Numbered from the stretch's first letter, positions 1 to 11,467 are shown. The stretch: DNA of 64,000 bases from Planctomycetaceae bacterium (GCA_947449135.1 CANFQO010000001.1:20946-84945); one strand, 5' to 3'. The notes: generated by a model not told the origin, from the letters alone. Program-made: numbers and translations.

Positions 1-555
1 GATCTTGTCGCCCACCAGCGTCGGAGAACTGCCCTCCCCGAAGCCATGCCGCACCTGCATGTCGCCGAAGTCCCGCTTCCAGACCGGTTCGCCGGCCATG
101 GTGTAGCAAAAAAGTCCGCGTGATCCGAAATACGCGTAGACATGCGCGCCGTCGGTGCATGGCGAACCCGATGCGAAACCGTTGGTCTCATGTGTTCCCT
201 CGTGGGGCATGGCCTCAATGGCAGAACGGGACCAGTTTTCCTTTCCATTCGCACGATCAAGGCAGATCACGCGGAAATCAAAGCGATCAGGGGAGCCCTC
301 GATCGGGATGGCTGTGGTCACGATGACCACATCATCCCACACCACGGGAGAGGATGATCCGCGGCCGGCAATTGTCGTCTTCCAACGGACGCTCTTGTCC
401 GCACTGAACTCGATGGGCGGCGTGGCCGTGGCTGCCGTGCCGTTGCCAGCCGGCCCACGCCAGTGTCCCCACTGATCCGCACGTCCAGACGTCTGGAAAG
501 ACAGCGCCGTGGTGAGAACCGCAACGGCCACATAGGCCACTCGACGCATGACCAT
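1..555 (-). CDS. PQQ-like beta-propeller repeat protein, N-terminal part (runs off the window edge)
   Basis: Reverse-strand reading frame MVMRRVAYVAVAVLTTALSFQTSGRADQWGHWRGPAGNGTA...SVRWKTTIAGRGSSSPVVWDDVVIVTTAIP...GEPVWKRDFGDMQVRHGFGEGSSPTLVGDKI; signal peptide then WxHWRGP and beta-propeller blade motifs; same type as the gene at 14358-15698. Confidence 0.75.
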   Translation of the reverse strand, partial: MVMRRVAYVAVAVLTTALSFQTSGRADQWGHWRGPAGNGTAATATPPIEFSADKSVRWKTTIAGRGSSSPVVWDDVVIVTTAIPIEGSPDRFDFRVICLDRANGKENWSRSAIEAMPHEGTHETNGFASGSPCTDGAHVYAYFGSRGLFCYTMAGEPVWKRDFGDMQVRHGFGEGSSPTLVGDKI

Positions 556-583
556 TGTTTCCACCCCTCACGTTTCGGGCACT

Positions 584-1021
584 CTAACCGGCGAGCACGA
601 TGATGGCCGCCCCGATAAAGATAAACATTCCGCCAATGACGACCTGAGAGTGGAGCTGGCCTTGGAACAGCAGCACCGAGAACAGGGCGACGAAGAGTGG
701 ATAGGAAATCTCCAGCACTGCCGAGGTGCCTGCTCCCAGCAATTGAATCGAGCCGAGGATGCAGAGCGCCGCCGCCGTGGCGGTCACCAACGTCAGGCCG
801 ACAAGTGGTAGGCTCGCGGCCGACGTGTCGAACCGCATCAACGATCCCGGCGAGTGCCCCTGAACCAGAAGGATTGCCGCCGACACCAGCACCCCACACA
901 GGCAATGGAGGAAGTAGAGCTTGAAGACGGAGAGGCTCGCCAGCACCCGCTCATCGAGGCAGTAGGTCAGCCCCCAGAGGACCGACGCCAGCACCGCCAA
1001 GACATAGCCGGAATAGTTCAT
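584..1021 (-). CDS. EamA/DMT-type small transporter-like membrane protein
   Basis: 145 aa, MNYSGYVLAVLASVLWGLTYCLDERVL...; hydrophobic helices, ends GGMFIFIGAAIIVLAG, typical of the EamA fold. Confidence 0.7.
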   Translation of the reverse strand: MNYSGYVLAVLASVLWGLTYCLDERVLASLSVFKLYFLHCLCGVLVSAAILLVQGHSPGSLMRFDTSAASLPLVGLTLVTATAAALCILGSIQLLGAGTSAVLEISYPLFVALFSVLLFQGQLHSQVVIGGMFIFIGAAIIVLAG

Positions 1022-1050
1022 GGCAGCCTCCTTGGCAGCGATCGGTCATC

Positions 1051-1512
1051 CTACCGGAACTGTTGGCACCAGTAGGCGGTGCCGTTGGCACTGCGGGCCA
1101 TCGCGACACCGATCCGGGTGTGCCCGCTGCCAAGCATGTTGGCCCTGTGGCCACTCGATTGCATCCAACTCGCCGTGGCATCAGAGGCCGAAGCCTGGCC
1201 CATTGCGATATTCTCTGTGACGCCGGTGCCGTGCGACATATTGCGGTTGTGAGCCATCCAGCGGGCATGATTGCGGGCACCGTTCATGAGGTTGCTGTCG
1301 GCGACGAGCGGAGGCAGGCCGCTGCGGGCCCGTGCGGCATTGGTCTGGGCAATGACGGCCGACTCCGTTGCCGACAGTGCAATCCCTTCCCCGGGGACCG
1401 ATCCGCCATTCATTGCCGGTTCGCGGCAGAAAGCAGGGATCCCGCTGCTCAAAAGGGCCACTACCGCAAGTACCGTGAATGAGCGATTGTGACGTGAATT
1501 CGTTTGCAGCAT
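1051..1512 (-). CDS. CAP (SCP/PR1-like) domain secreted protein
   Basis: 153 aa with signal peptide; NAARARSGLPPL...ARNHARWMAHNRNMSHGTGVTENIAMG...SSGHRANMLGSGHTRIGVAMA CAP motifs. Confidence 0.85.
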   Translation of the reverse strand: MLQTNSRHNRSFTVLAVVALLSSGIPAFCREPAMNGGSVPGEGIALSATESAVIAQTNAARARSGLPPLVADSNLMNGARNHARWMAHNRNMSHGTGVTENIAMGQASASDATASWMQSSGHRANMLGSGHTRIGVAMARSANGTAYWCQQFR

Positions 1513-1691
1513 GACCGTTTCCCTGTTCTTTTGAGGTCTCGTTCCATCACCAGCGATCGAACAAAAGTCCGAAGCACATCATCGAACCAGCAAGCAAAAC
1601 GGTTCTAAGCCGCTCACCAAAAAAATGTCAAACTGTGTCGCTTGCCGACAGGGCACATCTTCGAACGATTCACTGTTTCTCGCTGCACTCC

Positions 1692-2702
1692 ATGCGGTTA
1701 CTCATCACCGAACACTTCTGCTCCGGGGGCCTCGCTGGCCACCCCCTCGACTTGGGATTGCTCACCGAGGGAGCGGCCATGCTCAGAGCGATCGTGGAGG
1801 ATGTTCATGCCGCGGGCGAGGATGTTGTCGTCATGCTCGACGAGCGGGTACCGCTCGACCTTCCCGGACGGGTTATCCGGGTCAGCGCGACGTCACGGGA
1901 GTCGGCTCGCGACACGTTTGATCAAGCGCTTGCCGATGTCGATGCGGCGCTGGTCATCGCGCCTGAGCATGACGGACTGCTGCCTGCGGCGATTGAGCGG
2001 GTCGAGAGCGCCAGCGTTCTAAACCTTGGCTCGTCGAGCGACGCGATCCGTGCCTGTAGCGACAAGCATGCCCTCGGGCAGCGGCTCTCTGCCGTCGGGC
2101 TGCCCGTGCCCCACGGCGTGCTTGGCCTGAATGATGTGCACGACATGATCGCGCGGTGGGGGGAGGTGGTCATCAAGCCCAGTCGTGGCGCTGGCTGCAT
2201 TGACACTTTTGTCTGTCAGTCATCGGCCGACGTTGCGTCGTTGCCGCCGCGTAACGACTGGCTCGTTCAGCCGCGCGTGGCTGGTCTGGCTGCCAGCGTG
2301 GCCTTCATCGTGCCTCGCCGAGGCGAGCCCATTCCGCTCCGCGCTGGGATTCAGGCGATCGGCATCCCGGGCCATGCACGCGTTGGTAGGCTTGCCTACG
2401 CCGGCGGTCGACTCCCTCTCGCCCCCGGCCTCGAGCAGCGGGCGATACGACTCGGCCTGGCGGCACTCTCGCACCTGCCCGGCCTCCATGGTTGCGTCGG
2501 CATTGATCTCGTGCTCGGAGAAAGTGCCGACGACGACATGCTTATCGAAATCAATGCGCGGCCAACGGTCGCTTATGCCGGTCTGCGTCGACTCGCCCGC
2601 TTCAACATCGCCGACCTCATCCTGGGCAAGCCGACCCGAATCGAATGGCACGCCGGTGCGGTGCAGTATCAGGCTGACGGCAGCTGCGAACTGCTCGATT
2701 GA
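1692..2702 (+). CDS. ATP-grasp domain ligase, MfnD-like (tyramine-glutamate ligase family)
   Basis: MRLLITEHFCSGG...ALVIAPEHDGLL...NLGSSSDAIRACSDKHALGQRL...VVIKPSRGAGC...GCVGIDLVL...MLIEINARPTVAYAGL; ATP at 1692 is the likely start within ORF 1635-2702. Confidence 0.75.
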   Translation: MRLLITEHFCSGGLAGHPLDLGLLTEGAAMLRAIVEDVHAAGEDVVVMLDERVPLDLPGRVIRVSATSRESARDTFDQALADVDAALVIAPEHDGLLPAAIERVESASVLNLGSSSDAIRACSDKHALGQRLSAVGLPVPHGVLGLNDVHDMIARWGEVVIKPSRGAGCIDTFVCQSSADVASLPPRNDWLVQPRVAGLAASVAFIVPRRGEPIPLRAGIQAIGIPGHARVGRLAYAGGRLPLAPGLEQRAIRLGLAALSHLPGLHGCVGIDLVLGESADDDMLIEINARPTVAYAGLRRLARFNIADLILGKPTRIEWHAGAVQYQADGSCELLD

Positions 2703-2741
2703 TACACGCAGCGTGACCGCCTGCTGCGTACTGAAGATGGC

Positions 2742-4484
2742 TCAGACAGTGTTGTAGGCGCGCAACCGGCCAGCCGTTGCCTCGCGGGTGAACTTGTAGA
2801 AATGCCAGTGTGTCACGCAGCGGTTCATGAACTGCGCGAAGCCGATGATTCCCCGTTGCGACACGATCCGCTGCGTGAAGAAAAAATGAGCGTAAACGGC
2901 TCCCACCTTGCGCAGCGAGCCGTCGCGGGCGAGAGCCCAGAATAGGGTCCAGAGCAGCGTCAGCCCGTAGCCGAGCGTCGGCAGCGACTTGCCCTCTCCG
3001 GCCTTCTGGCAGATCGCCGCCCTCCGTTCGAGATACTCCTTCGACTCACAGACCTTGAAGTAACGCTCCAGGTAGGCCTCGGGCGTGTAGAGCCGCGTGA
3101 CCAGATCCCAGTACCCCTTACGGAGTTCGTCTCGCGTCATCTGTTTCGGCACGAAGTTGCAACTGGGATCCTCCTCGACGAGCCGCCCCTCTGCCTTGAG
3201 TCTCGCGTAGAGCGGGGTGCGCGGGATGGCCTGCAGCATGCCGACCATGGCCAGCGTGATGCCGTTGTCCTGAATGAACCGGAACTGATCCTCAAAGATG
3301 GCCTTGTCGTCGCTGTCGAAGCCGACGATGAAGCCGGCGTTGATGTCGAGCCCCGCCGCCTGGATCCGGGCGAGCTTGGCCTCGAGGGAATCGCCTCGCA
3401 CGTTCTGGAATTTCTTCGTCTCTTTCAGCGACTCCATCCGCGGCGTCTCGATCCCAATGAACACGCTGCGAAAATTGGCCCGGTACATCAAGTCCAGCAG
3501 TTCGGCGTCGTCGGCCAAGTCGATGCTGGCCTCCGTCGTGAGCCGAAGCGGATAGCCGTGCTTCTCCATCCAGGGGATGATCTGCTCGAGCAGCGACTTG
3601 GCTTTCTTCTTGTTGCCGATGAAGTTGTCATCCACGATGAAGGCCGAATGAAAACCGGCCAGGCGAAGATCGTCCAGTTCAGCGACGAGTTGCTCCGGTT
3701 CCTTCACCCGCGGCTTGCGGCCGTAGATGACGATGATGTCGCAAAACTCGCATTGGAACGGACAGCCTCGTGAATACTGCAGCGCCGCCGACGCGTAGCG
3801 GCTGACCTTGAGCATGTCGAATCGCGGTCTGGGCACCTGCGTCATGTCGGTGGGCGTGGTCTGTTCGTATCGCGTGTCAGTCTTCAGGTTGTGTGAAAAA
3901 TCGTCGAGAAACTTGGGCCAGGTAGTTTCCGCCTCGCCCACGAAACTCACGTCGCACAGACCCTCGAAAAACTCCTCCTGCACCGACATCAGCGGCCCGC
4001 CGACAACGGTGAAGATCTTGAGCTCCCGCAGTCGGAGCAGAATCTGCCGCATGCGTTCCTTCTGAACGATCATGCCCGTCACACCGACGATGTCGTAGCC
4101 CGACATCGACTGCCAGTCGATGTCCTCGACGTTTTCATCAACGAGCGTCACATCGTGCTCACCGGAGAGACCGGCTAAGGCAGACAACGAGCCGGAGATC
4201 ATCGTGCTCCGCTTGTCGCCCGGGTAGAGAGGCAGGGCAAAATCAAATCCCCAGTAGGACGGCTCAAACTTGGGGTTGATCAGGCAGATCGAGAGTTTTC
4301 TTCCCGGGGGCTGCCGTGTGCGAATGGGTGCCGGGGCTGTGTACGCGACGGTGGCGGGCGACACGAGGTCGACAACCCCGACGAGCTTCTCCCCGCAGCA
4401 GGGATCATCGACGATTGTGAGGGCGGTACTCATCCGTGAGTTTCCGAGGCAGGGTGACCGGGCGATCGACCCCGCGGCCGACAT
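2742..4484 (-). CDS. B12-binding-domain radical SAM protein (C-terminal DUF4070-like)
   Basis: 580 aa; cobalamin-binding-like N-terminus, RGCPFQCEFCDI (CxxxCxxC), FIGIETPR motif; actual start may be the internal MSTALTIVDD. Confidence 0.85.
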   Translation of the reverse strand: MSAAGSIARSPCLGNSRMSTALTIVDDPCCGEKLVGVVDLVSPATVAYTAPAPIRTRQPPGRKLSICLINPKFEPSYWGFDFALPLYPGDKRSTMISGSLSALAGLSGEHDVTLVDENVEDIDWQSMSGYDIVGVTGMIVQKERMRQILLRLRELKIFTVVGGPLMSVQEEFFEGLCDVSFVGEAETTWPKFLDDFSHNLKTDTRYEQTTPTDMTQVPRPRFDMLKVSRYASAALQYSRGCPFQCEFCDIIVIYGRKPRVKEPEQLVAELDDLRLAGFHSAFIVDDNFIGNKKKAKSLLEQIIPWMEKHGYPLRLTTEASIDLADDAELLDLMYRANFRSVFIGIETPRMESLKETKKFQNVRGDSLEAKLARIQAAGLDINAGFIVGFDSDDKAIFEDQFRFIQDNGITLAMVGMLQAIPRTPLYARLKAEGRLVEEDPSCNFVPKQMTRDELRKGYWDLVTRLYTPEAYLERYFKVCESKEYLERRAAICQKAGEGKSLPTLGYGLTLLWTLFWALARDGSLRKVGAVYAHFFFTQRIVSQRGIIGFAQFMNRCVTHWHFYKFTREATAGRLRAYNTV

Positions 4485-4631
4485 CCTGTCTGCCGCAGTG
4501 CCCCAAGAATAAGCAGGTTCCGGGAAATGCCCAAGGTCAAATCTCAGCCCAGGCCGCGGGCCTGTCGTGAGTGGGCTATTTCCACCAGTTTTCGCGATCC
4601 AGGCAGACGCTGGCGGGGCGAAAAAGCCGAC

Positions 4632-4988
4632 TTATTGGTCTGGCGTCGGTTCGAGGGGCGGCAACTCCCAGGTATCGACCTCTACCACCGCCACAACGTG
4701 GGCGGCATTGATGGAGCAGGTGGCGCGGTCGGGGCCGGAGGACTTCAGAACGGGAAAATGCCCCCATGGAAACCCGTCCTTCCGGAAGGGAATGACCAGT
4801 TCCACATCGAGCCAAATCATGCCGTTCGGCCCCTGCCTCACTGCTTTGATGGCATCGATAACGAGAACCTGCCGGGTATCGAGCAGGGCGCCAAATCGGC
4901 CTGGCTCGGATAATATTCGGTCAGTGAACCAGCAGGGGAGCAATTCCCGCGCGGTGCCACGCCACAACTCGGTTTCTTCTTCGTGCAT
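4632..4988 (-). CDS. hypothetical protein
   Basis: 118 aa ORF MHEEETELWRGTARELLPCWFTDRIL...; protein-like composition, but no recognised family and weak RBS. Confidence 0.4.
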   Translation of the reverse strand: MHEEETELWRGTARELLPCWFTDRILSEPGRFGALLDTRQVLVIDAIKAVRQGPNGMIWLDVELVIPFRKDGFPWGHFPVLKSSGPDRATCSINAAHVVAVVEVDTWELPPLEPTPDQ

Positions 4989-5151
4989 GGGAGTGGAGGT
5001 CTTTGAGCCGATCAGCGAGGAGCCCAGAACGGCCTTTTTCGCTGATACAGGAAGGGAACGGACGGTTGTTACTCACATCCTCAATGTCCACGAATCGCCT
5101 CATGACCGCAACGCCCCGCACCCAACTATGGCGATGGTGAGGCCGGGAAGC

Positions 5152-5157
5152 TATACT
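5152..5157 (+). promoter_or_regulatory. candidate -10 box (TATACT) upstream of the DEAD-box helicase leader
   Basis: AAGCTATACTCTC; 5/6 match to TATAAT, no convincing -35. Confidence 0.25.
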
Positions 5158-5255
5158 CTCCCTCGTAACGAGGTGGTGAGAGCGATTGACAACGGTGATT
5201 GAGCCCGCGTCTCTCGCTGAATCATCAAAATTCTACTTGCCCCCTCCGCTGAACC

Positions 5256-5468
5256 GCACGATCTTCGAGATCGTGTTGCTCGCCTCTGACTCTCGCCTGT
5301 GACGCATCGTGTGCGTAGCTGGCGGGCTCAGGAGTCGCAAGCCGTCGGGTTCGGTGCGTCCCAGGAATGGGAAACGGGGCCGATTGCCATCGGCTTGGCC
5401 AACATCGTGTTGGCTGACGTGGCATGGATGTGCCGTGGGTTCGTCCCGCGGTCCCTGCGCTTACCGCG
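5256..5468 (+). ncRNA. putative structured 5' leader / cis-regulatory RNA of the DEAD-box helicase
   Basis: Serial hairpins: CACGATCT-TCG-AGATCGTG (5257-5275); CGCATCG/CGGTGCG (5303-5309/5352-5358); UCCCA-GGAA-UGGGA with a GNRA loop (5359-5372); GCCGAU-UGCC-AUCGGC (5379-5394); GCCAACA-UCG-UGUUGGC (5398-5414); CCGUGGG-UUCGU-CCCGCGG (5433-5451). Confidence 0.5.
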
Positions 5469-5530
5469 TCTGTCGCGACCGACGGGCCGTATGCGGATCC
5501 GAGCAACACATTTTTCCACAGGAATCGAAT

Positions 5531-6934
<1,404 letters not shown>

Positions 6935-6977
6935 GTGGGCGTCGCCGTATCTCGATCGTTCAACCCCGGAATACACG

Positions 6978-8072
6978 ATGACTCCGTCGCCACTCCTTCA
7001 GCCCTTCCAGCTCCGTGACATCCCGCTGCGCAACCGCATCGTGATGGCGCCGCTCACTCGGTCGCGGGCCGGCGTTAGCCGCGTTCCCAACGCCCTGATG
7101 GCGGAATACTACGGCCAGCGGAGTGCCGCGGGGCTCATCGTCTCCGAGGCCACGACCATCTCCGAGCAGGCAAATGGCTGGCTTGAGTCTCCTGGCATCT
7201 ACACCGACGCGATGGCAGAGGGCTGGCGGCTCACCACCGATGCTGTCCACGCCCGAGGTGGCCGGATCTTCCTGCAGCTGTGGCATATGGGCCGGGCTTC
7301 GCATTCGAGCTTCCACGGCGGACGGCTCCCGGTGTCGGCTTCGGCGATCCCGATCGCCGGTGACGGCATCCACACACCGCAGGGCAAACAGCCTTACGAG
7401 ACGCCGCGAGCACTCGACACCGCCGAGATTCCGGGTGTTGTCGGCGACTATCGTCATGCCGCCGCCCGGGCCCGAACGGCAGGCTTCGATGGCGTCGAAA
7501 TCCACGCCGCCAACGGCTACCTCATTGACCAGTTCCTGCAGTCTAAGACGAATCACCGTACCGATCGCTACGGTGGCAGCATCGGGAATCGCTTCCGCCT
7601 CCTGGCTGAGGTAGTTGAGGCAGTATCAGCCGAATGGCCTGCCGGTCGCGTCGGTGTTCGCCTCGCCCCAAATGGCGGGTTCAACGACATGGGCTCGCCC
7701 GACTTCCGTGAACAGTTCACCTTCGTGGCCACGCAACTCGATGCCTTTGGTCTGGCGTACCTCCATGTCATGGATGGCCTAGCCTTCGGCTTTCATAGGC
7801 TCGGCGAGCCTATGACGCTGACGGATTTTCGCGGCGTCTATCGTGGACCGCTTATTGGCAACTGCGGCTACACGCAGGAATCGGCGGAGGCTGCCATCGC
7901 TGGCGGGCTCGCCGATTTGATTGCCTTTGGTCGCCCTTACATCAGCAATCCGGACCTCGTCGAACGGATCACGAACGGCTGGCCGTTGGCCCAGCCAGCC
8001 GACATGGCGACGTGGTATTCGCCGGTCGGTGCCACCGGCTATACCGACTACCCACCCTACCGCGGCTGCTAG
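6978..8072 (+). CDS. alkene reductase, Old Yellow Enzyme family
   Basis: MTPSPLLQPFQLRDIPLRNRIVMAPLTRSRA...LQLWHMGRASH...GFDGVEIHAANGYLIDQFLQSKTNHRTDRYGGS. Confidence 0.93.
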   Translation: MTPSPLLQPFQLRDIPLRNRIVMAPLTRSRAGVSRVPNALMAEYYGQRSAAGLIVSEATTISEQANGWLESPGIYTDAMAEGWRLTTDAVHARGGRIFLQLWHMGRASHSSFHGGRLPVSASAIPIAGDGIHTPQGKQPYETPRALDTAEIPGVVGDYRHAAARARTAGFDGVEIHAANGYLIDQFLQSKTNHRTDRYGGSIGNRFRLLAEVVEAVSAEWPAGRVGVRLAPNGGFNDMGSPDFREQFTFVATQLDAFGLAYLHVMDGLAFGFHRLGEPMTLTDFRGVYRGPLIGNCGYTQESAEAAIAGGLADLIAFGRPYISNPDLVERITNGWPLAQPADMATWYSPVGATGYTDYPPYRGC

Positions 8073-8178
8073 ATCGCAGACGCCCCCGGCGGCCCAACGC
8101 TCCTCGAGCTTCCGCTGACCCCCTTCGCCCACGTCTCAAGGTTTACCAACTCGTCGCAACAGCTATCTGAAATGCGAT

Positions 8179-10485
8179 CTACGAGCCCATCTTCATCGAC
8201 CGCAGCCGTAGGGCGTTGGCGACGACCGATAGGGAGCTCAGGCTCATGGCGGCCGCGGCGAGCATTGGGTTGAGAAGCAGATGGCTCGAAAGCGGATAGA
8301 GCACCCCCGCGGCGATCGGCACTCCCAGCGCGTTGTAGACCAGCGCGAAGAACAGGTTCTGTCGGATATTCCGCATCGTGTGACGGCTAAGTTCGATCGC
8401 CTTCACGATCCCCCTGAGGTCACCCTTCACCAGGGTCACCCCAGCCGACTCGATGGCGGCGTCGGAACCGGTGCCCATGGCAATGCCGACATCGGCCGCG
8501 GCCAGAGCTGGCGCGTCGTTGATCCCGTCACCGGCCATCGCCACCACACGGCCCTCCGCCTGCAATGCCCGAACAAGCGCATGCTTCCCTTCCGGCTTCA
8601 CTCCGGCGAGAAATTCGTCGATCCCCAGCCCAGCAGCGACCGTGCGGGCGGTCTGCTCACTGTCACCCGTGAGCATGATCAGCCGTAGACCAAGTGCGTG
8701 GAGGCTGCGCACCGCCTCGGGAGTCGATTCCTTGATGGGGTCCGACACTGCGATCAGGCCGGCAAGCCGCCGGTCGACGGCGACATGCATCACGGTTCGG
8801 CCCTGCAGTTGAAGCGCATCGGCCCGATCGTCGAGGGCCGCCAGGCCCTCAACGCTCTCCTCGGCAAGCCATGCTCGCTTGCCGACCAGAACCTCCCGTC
8901 CTTCCACGCTCCCGCGGGCGCCGCCGCCGGTCACGGAATCGAAGTCGGCGACCGTCGGCACCGCGATGTTCCGCGCCTTAGCACCTGCCACGATCGCACG
9001 GGCCAGTGGATGTTCGCTGTTTTGTTCGACGCTTGCGGCGGTTCGCAGAAGATCCGTGTCGGTCATGGTCGCGACCGGAAGGCACTCAGTCAGCGTGGGG
9101 CGGCCAGCCGTCAGCGTGCCCGTTTTGTCGACGACCACGGTGTCGACTTTTTCGAGGTGCTCGAGGACTTCGGCGTTCTTGACGAGCACGCCTTCCCTCG
9201 CCCCGCGGCCGATGCCAACCATGATCGACATTGGCGTCGCCAACCCCAACGCACAGGGGCAGGCAATGATCAGCACGGCGACGGCGTTGACGAAGCCCCA
9301 CGCCAGTGGCGGTTGCTCCGGCGCCGCGATGGCCCAGACGAGGAACGTGAGAATCGCGATCGCCAACACGGCGGGAACGAAATAGCCAGCAACGGCGTCG
9401 GCGACCTTTTGGATCGGCGCCCGACTCCGCTGCGCATCGGCCACCATGCCGATGATCCGCGACAGCACCGTGTCCGCTCCGACCTTGTCGGCGACCATCA
9501 GGAACGAGCCGGTTTGGTTGAGGGTGCCGCCGATCACCGAATCACCGACCCGCTTCTCCACCGGCATCGGCTCGCCAGTGATCATCGACTCCTCAATCGA
9601 ACTGCCACCTTCCGACAACTGGCCGTCCACGGGAATCTTTTCGCCGGGCCGTACCCGCAGCACATCGCCCTCGCGGACCTCGTCGAGCGCTACCTCTCGC
9701 TCCTCTCCATGACGAACCACTCGGGCCACGGGCGGGGCGAGCGTCAAGAGCTCGCGGATGGCGGCACCGGTGCGATTCCTGGCCCGCAGTTCGAGCAGTT
9801 GTCCGAGCAGAACCAGCGTGATGATCACTGCCGCAGCCTCGAAGTAGATCGGCACGACGCCGCCGTGCTTGAACTGGTGCGGGATGATCGCAGGGAACAG
9901 GATGGCGACCACGCTGTACAGATAGGCGGCACCCGTACCGATGGCGATCAGCGTGAACATGTTTAGATGACCGGTCACGATCGACCGGAACCCCCGCTCG
10001 AAGAACGGCCATCCTGCCCAGAGCACTACCGGAGTGGCGAGGAACAACTGCACCCACGGCTCCACCGTCCGCCCCAGCCAACGATCCACCGGCACGCCCA
10101 GCATCGGGAGCATCGATATGAGGAACACCGGCAGCGTGAGCGCTGCGGCCACCCAGAACCTCCGGACCATGCCGCGCAGCTCGTGATCATCCTCGCCAGC
10201 ATCGGGCTGCAGAGTCTTCGGCTCCAGATCCATGCCGCACTTCGGGCAGGATCCTGGGCCCACCTGCTCGATCTCAGGGTGCATCGGACAGATGTAGAGA
10301 ACGTCCGCGCGGCCGGGGGCCGAATGCCGCGTGGCGGCGGGGACCGATAGCGGCAGAACGTCAACGTCGCCCGTGAATTTTCGGCGGCAGCCCTCGGCGC
10401 AGAAATAGTACGTGACACCATCGCGAACCGCGCTGCGGGCGGTCTTCTCGTCGACGGTCATACCGCAGATGGGATCTATAGCCAT
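8179..10485 (-). CDS. heavy-metal (copper-type) translocating P-type ATPase with N-terminal YHS and heavy-metal-binding domains
   Basis: [33 protein letters not shown] (YHS), [54 protein letters not shown]. Confidence 0.95.
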   Translation of the reverse strand: MAIDPICGMTVDEKTARSAVRDGVTYYFCAEGCRRKFTGDVDVLPLSVPAATRHSAPGRADVLYICPMHPEIEQVGPGSCPKCGMDLEPKTLQPDAGEDDHELRGMVRRFWVAAALTLPVFLISMLPMLGVPVDRWLGRTVEPWVQLFLATPVVLWAGWPFFERGFRSIVTGHLNMFTLIAIGTGAAYLYSVVAILFPAIIPHQFKHGGVVPIYFEAAAVIITLVLLGQLLELRARNRTGAAIRELLTLAPPVARVVRHGEEREVALDEVREGDVLRVRPGEKIPVDGQLSEGGSSIEESMITGEPMPVEKRVGDSVIGGTLNQTGSFLMVADKVGADTVLSRIIGMVADAQRSRAPIQKVADAVAGYFVPAVLAIAILTFLVWAIAAPEQPPLAWGFVNAVAVLIIACPCALGLATPMSIMVGIGRGAREGVLVKNAEVLEHLEKVDTVVVDKTGTLTAGRPTLTECLPVATMTDTDLLRTAASVEQNSEHPLARAIVAGAKARNIAVPTVADFDSVTGGGARGSVEGREVLVGKRAWLAEESVEGLAALDDRADALQLQGRTVMHVAVDRRLAGLIAVSDPIKESTPEAVRSLHALGLRLIMLTGDSEQTARTVAAGLGIDEFLAGVKPEGKHALVRALQAEGRVVAMAGDGINDAPALAAADVGIAMGTGSDAAIESAGVTLVKGDLRGIVKAIELSRHTMRNIRQNLFFALVYNALGVPIAAGVLYPLSSHLLLNPMLAAAAMSLSSLSVVANALRLRSMKMGS

Positions 10486-10637
10486 GGGCGGGAAATACTC
10501 CTGAGGAAGCAGCAGACTACCGTAGAACCACAGTCGTGGCAGCCCGATGTGCCATGGACGCAGTCCGAGGAAAAAAGGCGGCGGGAGACGTTCGTCCCCC
10601 GCCGCCACACACGATCACACGGCATGCCCGTCGGGTG

Positions 10638-10865
10638 CTACTTGCTGCAGCATCCCGAGCCGCAGCAGCCCGCTTGCTCTGCCTTCACGCTAGCAGGCAT
10701 GCACTCCTCGACGCAGCAGACGCAGGTGCAACTCGTGCACTCGCAACTACCCGTCTCGCAGCATCCGCAGCAGTCACACTTTCCACAGCCGACGTTTCGG
10801 CTGGTATCGGTCGCGGGCACGAAGGGCACCAGGGCCAGTGCCGCCAAGAGAATCAGACTGTTCAT
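10638..10865 (-). CDS. metallothionein-like Cys-rich small secreted protein
   Basis: 75 aa, MNSLILLAALALVPFVPATDTSRNVGCGKCDCCGCCETGSCECTSCTCVCCVEECMPASVKAEQAGCCGSGCCSK; 17 Cys; AAGGA RBS upstream of this ATG. Confidence 0.7.
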   Translation of the reverse strand: MNSLILLAALALVPFVPATDTSRNVGCGKCDCCGCCETGSCECTSCTCVCCVEECMPASVKAEQAGCCGSGCCSK

Positions 10866-11002
10866 GGGAAATATCCTTGTCATGGGAACATTGAATCGAT
10901 CACTCCACGTCACGACATGTGAGCGTGGGAAAGCCACCGCACGTGCCACTGCATCCCTCGGGCTCACGCCCACGGACGGGGAGGCACGGTTCAATGGCCG
11001 AT

Positions 11003-11467
11003 TCAGTTCCGCCAGACACCGTAGAGGATCCGCACAGGCCGGATCGGAATGGATCGTGACGCCACCACATAGGTCCGGTTGGCGCCGAGCCCATGAGAGG
11101 CTCCAAGTGAGGTCGAATCCGCTACCTCGCCCCACACGGGCAGGTCGTCTCTCTGCGATGATCTGGCATCGTGCACCGCGAGCGACTGATCCTGCCTCGC
11201 ATCCAACTGACAGTGGCATGGCGACTCGTCTGTCTGGGCCAGACGACCATCTGATGTGGCCGCGCAGAGAGGGCAACCGGCTTCGGCGTCTACTGAAGCT
11301 GGGCGAGAAACCGAAAGCGGAGGGAGCGCGACTGCGCAGCAATCAGTCTCTTGGGCCGCACAGCAACTGCGGTCGCAGTCTCCGCTCCGTGCCTGGGGAG
11401 CGACCTGAGCGACGAATGCCGCGCACGCCACGACCAGCCAGACGGGTTTTTGCCAGTGTGCAACCAT
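11003..11467 (-). CDS. hypothetical secreted Cys-rich protein
   Basis: MVAHWQKPVWLVVACAAFVAQVAPQARSGDCDRSCCAAQETDCC...CPLCAATS...PCHCQLDARQ; signal peptide plus CC/CxxC/CxC clusters. Confidence 0.6.
   Translation of the reverse strand: MVAHWQKPVWLVVACAAFVAQVAPQARSGDCDRSCCAAQETDCCAVALPPLSVSRPASVDAEAGCPLCAATSDGRLAQTDESPCHCQLDARQDQSLAVHDARSSQRDDLPVWGEVADSTSLGASHGLGANRTYVVASRSIPIRPVRILYGVWRN

Noticed and set aside
8698-9966. 422-aa + strand ORF opposite the P-type ATPase
   Set aside because: Antisense shadow of a clear P-type ATPase.
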